This document shows, in pieces, positions 8,293-17,426 of a DNA stretch of 47,831 nucleotides. Where the stretch lies: assembly GCA_017939795.1 (NCBI GenBank), contig JAGBAA010000055.1:1-47831 (forward strand). The letters run 5' to 3'. A model generated the notes under the pieces. It was not told the DNA's origin and searched no databases. It saw only the letters and a list, made by a program, of their open reading frames with translations. This DNA is from Thermoguttaceae bacterium (GTDB lineage Bacteria; Planctomycetota; Planctomycetia; Pirellulales; Thermoguttaceae). Made by a program: the position numbers and the translations under genes. The stretch's first letter is position 1, and every line of letters begins with the position of its first letter.

Positions 8293-9132
8293 CTATTCGG
8301 TTTCTTCTTTCTTCACTTTGCGGGCGCGTTTCTTTTTCGGCTTTTCTTCCTCTTCGCTTCCCGGAGGGATCAGGTCGGGGCGACGCTCAAGCGTCAGTTT
8401 CCGATTTTCTTCACGCCGCCATTTCTCAATGTTGGCATGATGCCCTGAAAAGAGGATCTCCGGCACTTCCAACCCCCGAAAAACTCTCGGACGCGTATAC
8501 TGTGCCGATTCCAGAAGCCGGTTGCCGCTGGAGAACGAATCCGTGACGGAACTCATTTCGTCCCCCAAAACACCGGGGATCAGGCGAATGACGGCTTCCA
8601 TCACCACCATACTCGCCACCTCACCGCCGTTGAGGACGTAGTCCCCGATCGAAATCTCGTCCGGCTGGAGGATCTGACGAACGCGGTCATCGAACCCCTC
8701 GTATCTTCCGCAGAGAAAAACGATCCTTTTGTGCTGGACCAGTTCCTCTGCGACCGTTTGGCGAAAAACCCGTCCGGCAGGAGTCAGCATGACCAGATGT
8801 CCCGGTTCCGTGCGAATCGACCCGTCAAAGGTGACCGGATCAGCATCCGCGTCGGCATTTTCCGTTTCGCAGTTCAGTTCCAGAGACGTTTCTCCAAAAA
8901 TGCCCTGCTGAACCGCTTCTACACAGTCCACGACCGGTTCCGCTTTCAGAACCATTCCCGGACCGCCGCCGAATGGACGGTCATCGACCGTTCTGTGCCG
9001 ATCGTGCGTCCAATCCCGCATATTGTGAAGCCCAACGCTTACTAGCCCATTTTTGATGGACTGATGAAAAAGACTTTCCCCGAGGTAGTTAGTGAACATT
9101 TCGGGAAAAAGCGTCAAAACATCAAAGCGCAT
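8293..9132 (-). CDS. trmD: tRNA (guanine-N1)-methyltransferase
   Basis: Methylates G37 of tRNAs with G36, using S-adenosylmethionine, to prevent +1 frameshifting. The 279-residue protein shows the SPOUT-family N-terminus [25 protein letters not shown], the [13 protein letters not shown] segment and the knot region [10 protein letters not shown] followed by PGVLG. The C-terminal 25 residues are a Glu/Lys-rich extension ([14 protein letters not shown]) beyond the usual end near residue 245. The gene sits between rpsP and rplS with gaps of 25 and 27 nt, as in many bacteria but without rimM. Confidence 0.97.
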   Translation of the reverse strand: MRFDVLTLFPEMFTNYLGESLFHQSIKNGLVSVGLHNMRDWTHDRHRTVDDRPFGGGPGMVLKAEPVVDCVEAVQQGIFGETSLELNCETENADADADPVTFDGSIRTEPGHLVMLTPAGRVFRQTVAEELVQHKRIVFLCGRYEGFDDRVRQILQPDEISIGDYVLNGGEVASMVVMEAVIRLIPGVLGDEMSSVTDSFSSGNRLLESAQYTRPRVFRGLEVPEILFSGHHANIEKWRREENRKLTLERRPDLIPPGSEEEEKPKKKRARKVKKEETE

Positions 9133-9157
9133 GGGACCTTTCCATTAAAAATTTTTC

Positions 9158-9532
9158 TTACTCGGCAGCTTCTTCCGTAACGGCGGGAGCAGCCTGAGCT
9201 TTGATCATACGAGTCGAAGTCGGACGCGGTTTGCGGGCTTCGGCCAGTTTCGCCTGAGCGGCTTTCTGAGCTTCAAGGTGCGTACCGTTTTTGCCGTACT
9301 TTTTGATCAGAACGGCGACTTTCGGGGTGGGCTGAGCACCGACGGCCAGCCATTTTTCCACTCCCTCAACATCCAGAATGACGCGAGCGTCCGTTTCGGG
9401 AACCATCGGGTCGTACGTGCCCAGTTCCTGAAGAACACGACCGCCGCGCGGGGCACGGGAGTCCATCGCGCAAATGCGATAGAACGGGCGATGGAGACGG
9501 CCCAGTTTTTTCATACGAATTCTAACTGCCAT
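9158..9532 (-). CDS. rpsP: 30S ribosomal protein S16
   Basis: A 124-residue small-subunit protein. The first 80 residues match S16 (MAVRIRMKKLGRLHRPFYRI, DSRAPRGGRVLQELGTYDP, KWLAVGAQPT). The remaining 45 form an Ala/Lys-rich extension not found in the short E. coli form. AAGGAG lies about 10 nt before the ATG at 9532. It follows ffh with a 113-nt gap that holds a small hairpin (gaccca/tgggtc near 9602-9620). Confidence 0.96.
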   Translation of the reverse strand: MAVRIRMKKLGRLHRPFYRICAMDSRAPRGGRVLQELGTYDPMVPETDARVILDVEGVEKWLAVGAQPTPKVAVLIKKYGKNGTHLEAQKAAQAKLAEARKPRPTSTRMIKAQAAPAVTEEAAE

Positions 9533-9645
9533 AGGAATTTACTCCTTTTCTCTAAACTATGAACTATCCGGCACGACGAACAACGCGCCGGCGACCATTA
9601 CCGACCCAAACGTCATGGGTCACGGATAATGTACGGTTGATGGGA

Positions 9646-11130
9646 CTACCCCTTCTTGCGCTTCTTCATTTCCTTTTCGCGCAATTTTCTCATTTTCGCT
9701 TTTTCGGCAGGAGTCAGACGTTTCCCGGTATTGCCTTTCGGCACTCCGCCGCCCTGCCCCATACCTGCCGGACCCTGCTGCATACGGCGCATCAGTTCCT
9801 GCATCGCGCCAATGCGTCCGCCGGCTCCCATGGTGGACATCATCTTCATCATTTCAGCCATCATATTGAACTGCTTGATCAGGTCGGAGACCTGCTGCGG
9901 CTGAACTCCGGAACCTGCCGCGATTCGTCGGGCTCGCGAGGCATCGATGCTCTTCGGATTCTCGCGCTCAAACTTCGTCATGGAGTTGATGATGCCGTTA
10001 ATTTTGTTCATCTCGGCATCCGCGTCCGTGTTGCCGAGCATCTGCTTCAGATTCCCCATTCCCGGAAGGAAACTGAGGATCTTGCCGAAAGAACCAAGAC
10101 GGCGGGTCTGCGCCATCATGGTCTGGAAATCGTTGAACGTGAAGATCCCCTTCTTCAGACGCGCTTCCTGTGCTTCCATCACGTTCTGATCGAACGCGGT
10201 CTGCGCCTGACGCAGGAGTTCCTGAAGGTCGCCGCCGCCGAGGATCCGGCTTGCCATGCCTTCCGGAGTGAAGTCTTCCAGCGATGTGGAAGACGTGATC
10301 TGCTCGCCGGTACCGATGAATTTGATCGGGACGCCGGTCACGTGCTTCAGCGAGATCGCCGCACCTGCACGGGCATCGCCGTCCAGCTTCGTCATGATGA
10401 CGCCGTCCAGTTCAAGTGCTTCGTTGAAAGCCTTCGCGCTGTTCACGGCATCCTGACCCGTCATGCCGTCCACGACGAGGTAGACCTGGTCCGGATCGCA
10501 GTTCCGGTCAATGTTCACCAGCTGCTGCATCAGCTCTTCATCCACGTGCAGACGGCCGGCTGTGTCGAGGATGAGCACATCGCAGCCTTTCGCCTTCGCC
10601 GCTTCCAGTGCGCGCGTGCAGACTTTCACCGGATCTTTTTCTTCGTAGTCTGCATAGACCGGAATGTTCAGCTGTTCGCCGAGCGTCTCGAGCTGTTTGA
10701 TGGCGGCGGGACGCTGAAGGTCGGCGGCCGCAAACATTGGACGGCGTCCGCGGACCTGGATCCGTTTGCCCAGTTTACCAGTCGTCGTCGTTTTACCGGA
10801 ACCCTGGAGACCGCACATCATGATCGTCGTGATCCCAGAACCCTTCAGATGCAGGTCATTATCGACCGGCCCCATCAGTTCTACCAGTTCATCGTAAACG
10901 ATCTTCACGACCTGCTGCGTCGGATCGATCTGCTTCAGGACTTCTTCGCCACACGCTTTTTCGCTGACGCGTGCCATGAACGCCTTCACGGCTTCATAGC
11001 TGACGTCTGCTTCCAGCAGGGCACTTTCGACCATGCCGAGTCCCTCACGCATATTTGCTTCCGTCAGTTTGCCGCGGCCGCTGAGGGAACGCAGGGCAGA
11101 GCTTAAACCTTCTCGCAGGGATTCAAACAT
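9646..11130 (-). CDS. ffh: Signal recognition particle protein Ffh (SRP54)
   Basis: GTPase subunit of the signal recognition particle. It binds signal sequences and 4.5S RNA and docks to FtsY at the membrane. The 494-residue protein has the N domain (1-90) and the G domain with GLQGSGKTTTTGKL (107-120), DLQRPAA, DTAGRLH and TKLDGDARAG. The Met-rich M domain (from about 330) includes SFLPGM and the Arg-rich RRIAAGSG helix, followed by a Met/Gly-rich tail and a basic end (KEMKKRKKG). It is the first gene of an operon with rpsP, trmD and rplS, from a clear promoter at 11183-11210. The start lacks a strong ribosome-binding site. Confidence 0.97.
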   Translation of the reverse strand: MFESLREGLSSALRSLSGRGKLTEANMREGLGMVESALLEADVSYEAVKAFMARVSEKACGEEVLKQIDPTQQVVKIVYDELVELMGPVDNDLHLKGSGITTIMMCGLQGSGKTTTTGKLGKRIQVRGRRPMFAAADLQRPAAIKQLETLGEQLNIPVYADYEEKDPVKVCTRALEAAKAKGCDVLILDTAGRLHVDEELMQQLVNIDRNCDPDQVYLVVDGMTGQDAVNSAKAFNEALELDGVIMTKLDGDARAGAAISLKHVTGVPIKFIGTGEQITSSTSLEDFTPEGMASRILGGGDLQELLRQAQTAFDQNVMEAQEARLKKGIFTFNDFQTMMAQTRRLGSFGKILSFLPGMGNLKQMLGNTDADAEMNKINGIINSMTKFERENPKSIDASRARRIAAGSGVQPQQVSDLIKQFNMMAEMMKMMSTMGAGGRIGAMQELMRRMQQGPAGMGQGGGVPKGNTGKRLTPAEKAKMRKLREKEMKKRKKG

Positions 11131-11182
11131 AATTCGCCATCCATGAATAAACAGTGAACAATCAAAAAATTCAGGAGCATGA

Positions 11183-11210
11183 ATTGTACCACGATTTTCG
11201 GAATTTTCAA
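11183..11210 (-). promoter_or_regulatory. Promoter of the ffh-rpsP-trmD-rplS operon
   Basis: On the minus strand TTGAAA (11205-11210), a 16-bp spacer and TACAAT (11183-11188). The predicted leader to the ffh start is about 45 nt. Confidence 0.7.
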
Positions 11211-11472
11211 GGGGGGAGGAGGCACTTTATGGCGATTTAGGTAATTTTTTGAAAGAATTCTGCATTTTTTTGCAGTTTTCGGCTTTTTTTGAAACTCTCG
11301 GAGTACCTCCAGGCGTTTCTGTAAAAAAAGACTCTTCTGAAAAGTGCGTGCCGATCCAGTTCTGATCTTACCTCTTCTGTGCAGTCTGTGGTAAAATCGG
11401 AATGGAATCAGTACGCAATTGCTGGAAGAGTCTTATTTGACTTCCGTTCAGGGAGGGACTCCGTTTCGTTTC
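11211..11472. other. AT-rich spacer without a recognisable gene
   Basis: No gene, RNA or strong hairpin seen between the ffh promoter and the next gene. The two flanking minus-strand genes appear to be separate transcription units. Confidence 0.5.
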
Positions 11473-12588
11473 TCAGAAACTGAAATCGAGATCGTCGTTT
11501 TCCTCTTCGGTCTCGCGGAATTCCTGCCGTTTCCGGCGCATTTCAGACTGTTTTTCCTTCTTGTCGATCTGGCTTTGGTACCGCTTGTATTCTTCTTTGG
11601 GGTCGAGACGGATCGCCATTTCGATCAGTTCACGTCCGCGGTCGAAGTCCCCGGCATTCACGGCGGACATGGCGTCGATGTGGAACTGCTTTGCTCTTCC
11701 GGAGTCGGAATTTACGGAATGGATCCCCGCGAAAATCAGGATCAGGACCGCAAATGCACCGAGGATGACCGGCGTCGGGATCGCCTGCATCTGGGAAGAG
11801 CTTTTTCCCTTCTTGCGGGATGCTCCCGGTTTGCGTACGGAAGAGGTCTGGGAACGGCTTCCGGATGCGGCCGGTGAGGAACCGAAATCCAGATTGCCGC
11901 CGGCTCCGGTTCCCTGCATTCTGCTGAATTTGGCATACGGGTCCTCCCCTGCTCCGGTCTCTGCGGGAATGTACGCCGTCCGCGGCTGTGCGTAGACTCC
12001 GCCGTGCGGTGCGGCTTCTCCGTTCGGCATCATGCCCGGATTTGGCATCATTCCGGCTTGCGGCATCATTCCAGCTTGCGGCATCATTCCAGGCTGGGCG
12101 TAGAGTCCTCCGGTCTGCGGGATCACTCCAGGATGCGGCAGGACTCCCGGATTCGGGGAGGTCCCTGCACGAGGCGCAGCGGAAGAAGTGGTTCCTGAAG
12201 CGGTTCCCGGAGAAACGGCGGAAATTCCCGACTGGGACGAGTCTGCGGATACTTCGGCTCCGCCGTCCTCTTCTCCTTCTGCAAATACTGTTTTGGAAGC
12301 CGATTCGCCCGTCACGCCGCGTTCGTAGGAGTCTCTGGCTCCTTCGCTCGTCAGGCACTCCGCAGCCTCGTTCAGTTCTTTTTCGAGCCGGAGGATCTCG
12401 GATGCGTTTTCGTCGTCCTTTTTGGTCTCAAGAAGGTCCAGCCGGCGTTTCAGTGCGGCGCGGATCGTGTCCGGATCAGATTCCAGAGGCTGGATCCCGA
12501 GCAGCGTGTAGTGGTCCGGCGGATCCTGTCTGCCGGCGACTCCGAGATATTTCTGATAGATGGTCCGTTCCGGTGTGTCGTTTGCCAT
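11473..12588 (-). CDS. J-domain-like single-pass membrane protein
   Basis: A 371-residue protein. Residues 20-95 resemble a DnaJ J-domain: DHYTLLGI, then helices with IRAALKRRLDLL and a final ECLTSEGARDSYERG segment. The HPD tripeptide needed to stimulate DnaK is absent, so classical co-chaperone activity is unlikely. A Ser/Pro/Gly-rich linker follows, with tandem GMMPQA- and GMMPNP-type repeats (about 165-195). One membrane helix at about 265-288 (PVILGAFAVLILIFAG) precedes a TPR-like helical hairpin (MSAVNAGDFDRGRELIEMAI) and a charged end. Proteins starting with such degenerate J-domains are frequent in Planctomycetes and uncharacterised. AGGG lies about 8 nt before the ATG. Confidence 0.75.
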   Translation of the reverse strand: MANDTPERTIYQKYLGVAGRQDPPDHYTLLGIQPLESDPDTIRAALKRRLDLLETKKDDENASEILRLEKELNEAAECLTSEGARDSYERGVTGESASKTVFAEGEEDGGAEVSADSSQSGISAVSPGTASGTTSSAAPRAGTSPNPGVLPHPGVIPQTGGLYAQPGMMPQAGMMPQAGMMPNPGMMPNGEAAPHGGVYAQPRTAYIPAETGAGEDPYAKFSRMQGTGAGGNLDFGSSPAASGSRSQTSSVRKPGASRKKGKSSSQMQAIPTPVILGAFAVLILIFAGIHSVNSDSGRAKQFHIDAMSAVNAGDFDRGRELIEMAIRLDPKEEYKRYQSQIDKKEKQSEMRRKRQEFRETEEENDDLDFSF

Positions 12589-12725
12589 AAAAGTACCCTG
12601 CCCTGCTTCTGAAGGTCAGTCTGATTTCGGAAAATTTGGGAATTTTGGTAAAATGAAATGGAAGGTCCGGCAAAATAAAATGGTCCCCCGCTCATGCGGC
12701 AAAAAGAACCACAAGCCATGGTTTA

Positions 12726-12754
12726 AGTATAAAGGAAGTACTTTTAAAAGTCAA
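12726..12754 (-). promoter_or_regulatory. Promoter of the J-domain-like gene
   Basis: On the minus strand TTGACT (12749-12754), a 17-bp spacer and TATACT (12726-12731). The predicted leader is about 130 nt. Confidence 0.7.
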
Positions 12755-12911
12755 GAGGCTCCTGGAAAAAGTTGAAAAAATATACAAAAGAGGGGCGAAA
12801 TTGAGGAAGATAGGGGCTTTGTGCGGAGGTTTGGGACAATTTGGGCGGGATATTTTTTGGGTATTTTGGCGAAAAGATGCCCTGCCCCCTAGTAAAAAAC
12901 AAAAAATCGAC

Positions 12912-12917
12912 TATAAT
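12912..12917 (+). promoter_or_regulatory. -10 box of the FGE-like gene
   Basis: A perfect TATAAT 46 nt before the ATG at 12963. No good -35 hexamer is visible at 16-18 bp upstream. Confidence 0.5.
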
Positions 12918-12962
12918 CAAGAGAAATTTATTTTAGTTCATTTCCATTAAAGGAGATTTTCC

Positions 12963-14138
<1,176 letters not shown>

Positions 14139-14235
14139 GCGTTAAGCGTAATTGCAGAACGTTTGAAATTCGACGGTATTCCCTCCCGCTCTGACAAAAC
14201 AGAGCGGGGTAGGGGGGATTCTGTCTGGAAAACAG

Positions 14236-14266
14236 GAAAGAGCGCCTTTTGAGACGCTCTTTTTTG
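14236..14266 (+). terminator. Terminator of the FGE-like gene
   Basis: The stem aaagagcg/cgctcttt with a loop of about 10 nt is followed by a T-run, about 100 nt after the stop codon. A GC-rich inverted repeat (ccgctctg/cagagcgg, 14186-14206) lies closer to the stop and may form a first hairpin. Confidence 0.75.
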
Positions 14267-14399
14267 GTTCATTCCGCAGCTGTGCATCAAGCCGAATCGC
14301 AATATCTGCTGCGGAAACCGCGGAAGATTTGCAGGCCCGTACGGAACCAAAATACAACACACGGAATTTGTCGCTGATCACGTTCCAAGCGGATCCAGC

Positions 14400-14490
14400 G
14401 TCATTTTTGTACGCAGAGGTACGGAGAAAACGCAAAGAGGAAGATCTTCCAGATCCATCTCCGCATTCCCTGCGAAACCTTTGCGCTTCG
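14400..14490. repeat. Decayed cgcagaggtacgga-type intergenic repeat
   Basis: Contains cgcagaggtacggagaaaac and gcaaagagg, then cctttgcgcttcggcg in partly inverted form. The word pattern resembles the dispersed elements at 3325-3420 and 32290-32515. Weak evidence. No gene is seen from 14267 to 14540. Confidence 0.35.
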
Positions 14491-14540
14491 GCGTGAAATA
14501 AAGAAATCCGGTTTCTTTGGAAATGGAAAGGAGAGAGATG

Positions 14541-15632
14541 ATGAAGACTGCGAAAATTGCGCTTCTCGGCGGAGGCGCCATCGGAAAAGTCCACGCGTAT
14601 GCGTACCGAACGCTTCCTTTTTATTCGGATCCGCTCCCGCTGAAACCGGAGATCCGGTACGTCGTGAACTCGCGGATGGAAACGGCAGAGAAAGCCGCGC
14701 GGCTCACAGACTGCGCGGTCCCGCTGACGGATTGGCGGACCGCGATCGAGGATCCTGAGATCGACATCGTAGATCTCTGCCTGCCGAATCATCTGCATTT
14801 TGAGGCTCTCAAAGCCGCGATCCGTGCCGGAAAGCACATTTACTGCGAGAAGCCGGTCGTTCTGAACGCTGCGGAAGCGGACGAACTGGAACCGCTTCTT
14901 GAGGAGTATCGCGGTGTCTCGCACGTCGTGTTCCACACGCGGTTTTTCGCGTCGGCGATGAAGGCGAAAGCGATGATCGAGGAGGGAAAACTCGGCAGGA
15001 TCCTGGAATTTCGCGGTGCGTATCTTCAGAATTCGCACGTGGATCCGACCCGGCCGCTTCGCTGGAAAAATCTGAAAGCGTGCGGCGGTGGTGCGTTGAT
15101 GGACATCGGCTCGCATCTGATCGATCTTGCCGACTGGCTCGTCGGACCGATGAAGGACGTTTTTGCTCTGGAAGCATCCGCCGTTCCCGAAGATCCGGCA
15201 CGTGCCGAAGATTCCATGGCGATGCTCTGGCGAACGGAGCAGGGGAGCATCGGAACACTTCATGCGTCCAAAATGGCTCACGGTACGGAAAATGACCTGA
15301 CTTTGGAGATCTACGGCACGCGCGGCGCATTACGTTTTGATGTCCAGGACCCGCATTTTCTCGGCTGGTTTGACGGAGAGAAACCGACTTCCCCCTTCGG
15401 CGGTGAAGCCGGCTGGACCCGGATCCCCGTAGGAAACCGCTACGCACTCCCAGACACCGAATTTCCCGCATCGAAATCCGGGATCGGATGGGTACGCGCC
15501 CACTGTACGTCGCTCGCTCATTTTCTACGAAACGTCGAGGCCGGGAAAAATCTTGACGGTTCTCCGGACCTGGCTCGCGGACTTTACGTGCAGCGTCTGA
15601 TGGAAAAATGCAGGCAGACGCGCGTTCGCTGA
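14541..15632 (+). CDS. Gfo/Idh/MocA-family oxidoreductase
   Basis: A 363-residue NAD(P)-dependent dehydrogenase-like protein. The Rossmann loop reads LLGGGAIGKVH near the N-terminus. The conserved CEKP at about 102-105 supplies the usual active-site Lys. A GGGALMDIGSHLIDLADW segment then matches the C-terminal substrate domain, where Asp and His take part in catalysis in known members. AAGGAG lies 7 nt before the ATG at 14541; an ATG one codon earlier is also possible. Planctomycete genomes carry many paralogues acting on sugars or inositols, so the substrate cannot be told from sequence. There is no signal peptide, so it is cytoplasmic. Monocistronic, with a terminator downstream. Confidence 0.9.
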   Translation: MKTAKIALLGGGAIGKVHAYAYRTLPFYSDPLPLKPEIRYVVNSRMETAEKAARLTDCAVPLTDWRTAIEDPEIDIVDLCLPNHLHFEALKAAIRAGKHIYCEKPVVLNAAEADELEPLLEEYRGVSHVVFHTRFFASAMKAKAMIEEGKLGRILEFRGAYLQNSHVDPTRPLRWKNLKACGGGALMDIGSHLIDLADWLVGPMKDVFALEASAVPEDPARAEDSMAMLWRTEQGSIGTLHASKMAHGTENDLTLEIYGTRGALRFDVQDPHFLGWFDGEKPTSPFGGEAGWTRIPVGNRYALPDTEFPASKSGIGWVRAHCTSLAHFLRNVEAGKNLDGSPDLARGLYVQRLMEKCRQTRVR

Positions 15633-15655
15633 CTTTTTGCCGACCGTTTTGAAGA

Positions 15656-15692
15656 TCCCGGAAGTGTCTGAGATGCTCCGGGAATTTTTTTA
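15656..15692 (+). terminator. Terminator of the oxidoreductase gene
   Basis: The stem tcccgga/tccggga with a 14-nt loop is followed by a run of seven T. Confidence 0.8.
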
Positions 15693-15700
15693 TTCCAAAG

Positions 15701-15737
15701 AAAAAACGCTCTCGCAGATGAACTGCGAAAGCGTTTT
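15701..15737 (-). terminator. Terminator of tRNA-fMet
   Basis: On the minus strand a 15-bp stem (aaaacgctttcgcag against ctgcgagagcgtttt, one wobble) with a 5-nt loop and a following T-run, directly downstream of the tRNA. Confidence 0.9.
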
Positions 15738-15741
15738 GAAG

Positions 15742-15815
15742 TTGCGGGGGCAGGATTCGAACCTGCGACCTCGAGGTTATGAGCCTCGCGGGCTGACCGG
15801 CTGCCCCACCCCGCG
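15742..15815 (-). tRNA. Initiator tRNA-Met (anticodon CAU)
   Basis: Folded on the minus strand: acceptor cgcgggg against ccccgca, leaving the C1-A72 mismatch typical of bacterial initiators. The D stem is gggc/gccc, with a purine-11 to pyrimidine-24 pair. The anticodon stem is cgagg/cctcg with loop ctcataa. The variable loop is aggtc and the T arm gcagg-ttcgaat-cctgc, with discriminator A. CCA is not encoded. Instead of the usual three G-C pairs at 29-41, 30-40 and 31-39, the first is A29-U41. Confidence 0.95.
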
Positions 15816-15847
15816 ATCTGTCGTGCCATCTCTCAATGACGCGGTTA

Positions 15848-15875
15848 AGTATACCATAGATCGCATTTCTTTCAA
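15848..15875 (-). promoter_or_regulatory. Promoter of tRNA-fMet
   Basis: On the minus strand TTGAAA (15870-15875), a 16-bp spacer and TATACT (15848-15853), about 33 bp before the tRNA. Confidence 0.7.
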
Positions 15876-16070
15876 GGGGGGGGAGTCCCATTTTTCCAAA
15901 AATTCCCTCTTTTCCTGCGGAATTCTCCAAAATCCGGCTTTCTTCCGGATTTCTCTCTAGCCGAAAAGTGGAAATTTTGCTATTCTGAATTGATTTTGTG
16001 CTGGGGTCCGGTTTGCCGTTTTGTGCGATCCGGTTCTCTGATTTTCCTGAAAGAGCATGAAGAAAATTTC

Positions 16071-17261
16071 ATGAAGAGCGTTCCATTGATCCATTTCCGG
16101 AAACTGCTGGTTTTCCTGCTGATTCCGGTCCTGCTTTTTTCTGCATCCGGATGCCGGGTCTGGTATCGGACGAAGATCTCGTCTGCCGATACCATCGCGA
16201 GCCGTCAGTTCGTGCAGCAGGCTGTGGAGTCGATCGAGCAGGAGAACATGGAGAATGCGGAGTCTCAGCTTGCGCTTGCAGTTCGGGCGAATCCGGAAAA
16301 TATCGAGGCGTGCTCGATGTACGCGGATGCGCTCTGGAATCAGGGAAAGCATCAGGAGGCGATCGCGCAGATGGAGAAAGTCGTGCGGAATTCTGAGGTC
16401 ACGCCTGAGCTGGTCGTGAAGCTCTCCTGGATGTTTTTCGAGTGCGGCGAGTATGGGAAAGCACAAAAATTCCTGACTCTGGGGCTGAAACACGATCCGG
16501 AACTCGCCGACGCCTGGCTTCTGCAGGGAAAACTGCATGAACTCCAGCAAAAGCCGGAATTGGCACTGAATGCGTACCATCAGGCCGTTTTTCATGAGCC
16601 GGAAAATGGGGATCTTCAGCTCGTTCTTGCGCAGCAGTATCTGAAACTGGAACACTTTCAGCGGGCGTTGGAGTCTGCACGTGCCGCGAAGGGAAAGAAC
16701 TCGGAAAATGCGGAGTTTCCCGCGGAGATCCTGCTTTGCGAAGGGGATGCGCTCGTGAAGCTCCAGAGGACTTCCGAAGCGGTCCAGACATTTCGTCTGG
16801 CTTTTTCAAAGGAACTGAAGGACCCCGAGCTGCTTTCCCGGCTCGCTTCCGCGCAGCTTCAGTGCGGCGATCTTGCCGGAGCGTACCAGACGGCACAGCG
16901 GGGGGCTGAGGCGGCTCCGCAGAACGGGGTCTTTTCGCAGGTCCTGCATCAGATCCAGCTCGCGTCCGGAACGCCGGCCGGAACTCTCCCGGCTTCCGTA
17001 TCGTCGAAAGGATCGGCCGAAACTTTAGCCGCAGCCGCTTCCGGAAATTCTGTCGGAAATCCCGTGACCGGCGCCGCTTCCGGAGATCCCGCTGGTGGTT
17101 TGGCTGGAGATCCGTCAGCTCTTCATTCAGGGACGGGGCCTTCTGCTCTTCCATCTCCCCATCCGTCCGGCGTACCGGAGCTGATCCGGGTAGAGCCGGA
17201 GAAACGGATCGGCCGGGAAGTGCCTCCTTTTCGTCTTCGCTATCCTGGAAAACGGCAGTGA
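16071..17261 (+). CDS. TPR-repeat lipoprotein
   Basis: A 396-residue exported protein. The chosen ATG at 16071 starts a hydrophobic leader (KLLVFLLIPVLLFSASGC) whose ASGC is a lipobox, so Cys28 is probably lipidated. An in-frame start at 15990 would bury the leader behind 27 residues. Residues 50-310 contain about seven tetratricopeptide repeats, for example AESQLALAVRANPENIEA, ALWNQGKHQEAIAQMEKVV, and GKLHELQQKPELALNAYHQA. These form a protein-interaction solenoid facing the periplasm or outside. The last 85 residues are Ser/Pro/Gly-rich, with ASGNSVGNP- and ASGDPAGG-like repeats. No clear ribosome-binding site. The partner is unknown. Confidence 0.8.
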   Translation: MKSVPLIHFRKLLVFLLIPVLLFSASGCRVWYRTKISSADTIASRQFVQQAVESIEQENMENAESQLALAVRANPENIEACSMYADALWNQGKHQEAIAQMEKVVRNSEVTPELVVKLSWMFFECGEYGKAQKFLTLGLKHDPELADAWLLQGKLHELQQKPELALNAYHQAVFHEPENGDLQLVLAQQYLKLEHFQRALESARAAKGKNSENAEFPAEILLCEGDALVKLQRTSEAVQTFRLAFSKELKDPELLSRLASAQLQCGDLAGAYQTAQRGAEAAPQNGVFSQVLHQIQLASGTPAGTLPASVSSKGSAETLAAAASGNSVGNPVTGAASGDPAGGLAGDPSALHSGTGPSALPSPHPSGVPELIRVEPEKRIGREVPPFRLRYPGKRQ

Positions 17262-17356
17262 ACGTCTGAAAACGGAACAGAGCGTCCAAAAACGAAACAA
17301 AACGGCCGAAAAGGCGTGAAAGACGGGGATTTTGCGTAAGTTTTGTGCGGAAGCGG

Positions 17357-17384
17357 TTGACAAAAATTTCAGTCTGCGTATAAT
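17357..17384 (+). promoter_or_regulatory. Promoter of prmC
   Basis: A consensus TTGACA (17357-17362), a 16-bp spacer and a consensus TATAAT (17379-17384), about 43 bp before the ATG. It is the closest match to the sigma70 consensus in the window. Confidence 0.8.
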
Positions 17385-17426
17385 TGAGAAAAAATGGGAT
17401 GAAATTTTACTCCAGAAGGGATCAAA

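Noticed and set aside
9559..11106. Long plus-strand open frame opposite ffh
   Set aside because: An antisense shadow of a clearly conserved gene. Similar shadows occur opposite S1, glgP, the Wzz/BY-kinase, hpnC and the ABC permease.
16186..17261. Minus-strand Arg/Pro-rich frame opposite the TPR lipoprotein
   Set aside because: Composition is the complement of the real gene; no start signal or domain.
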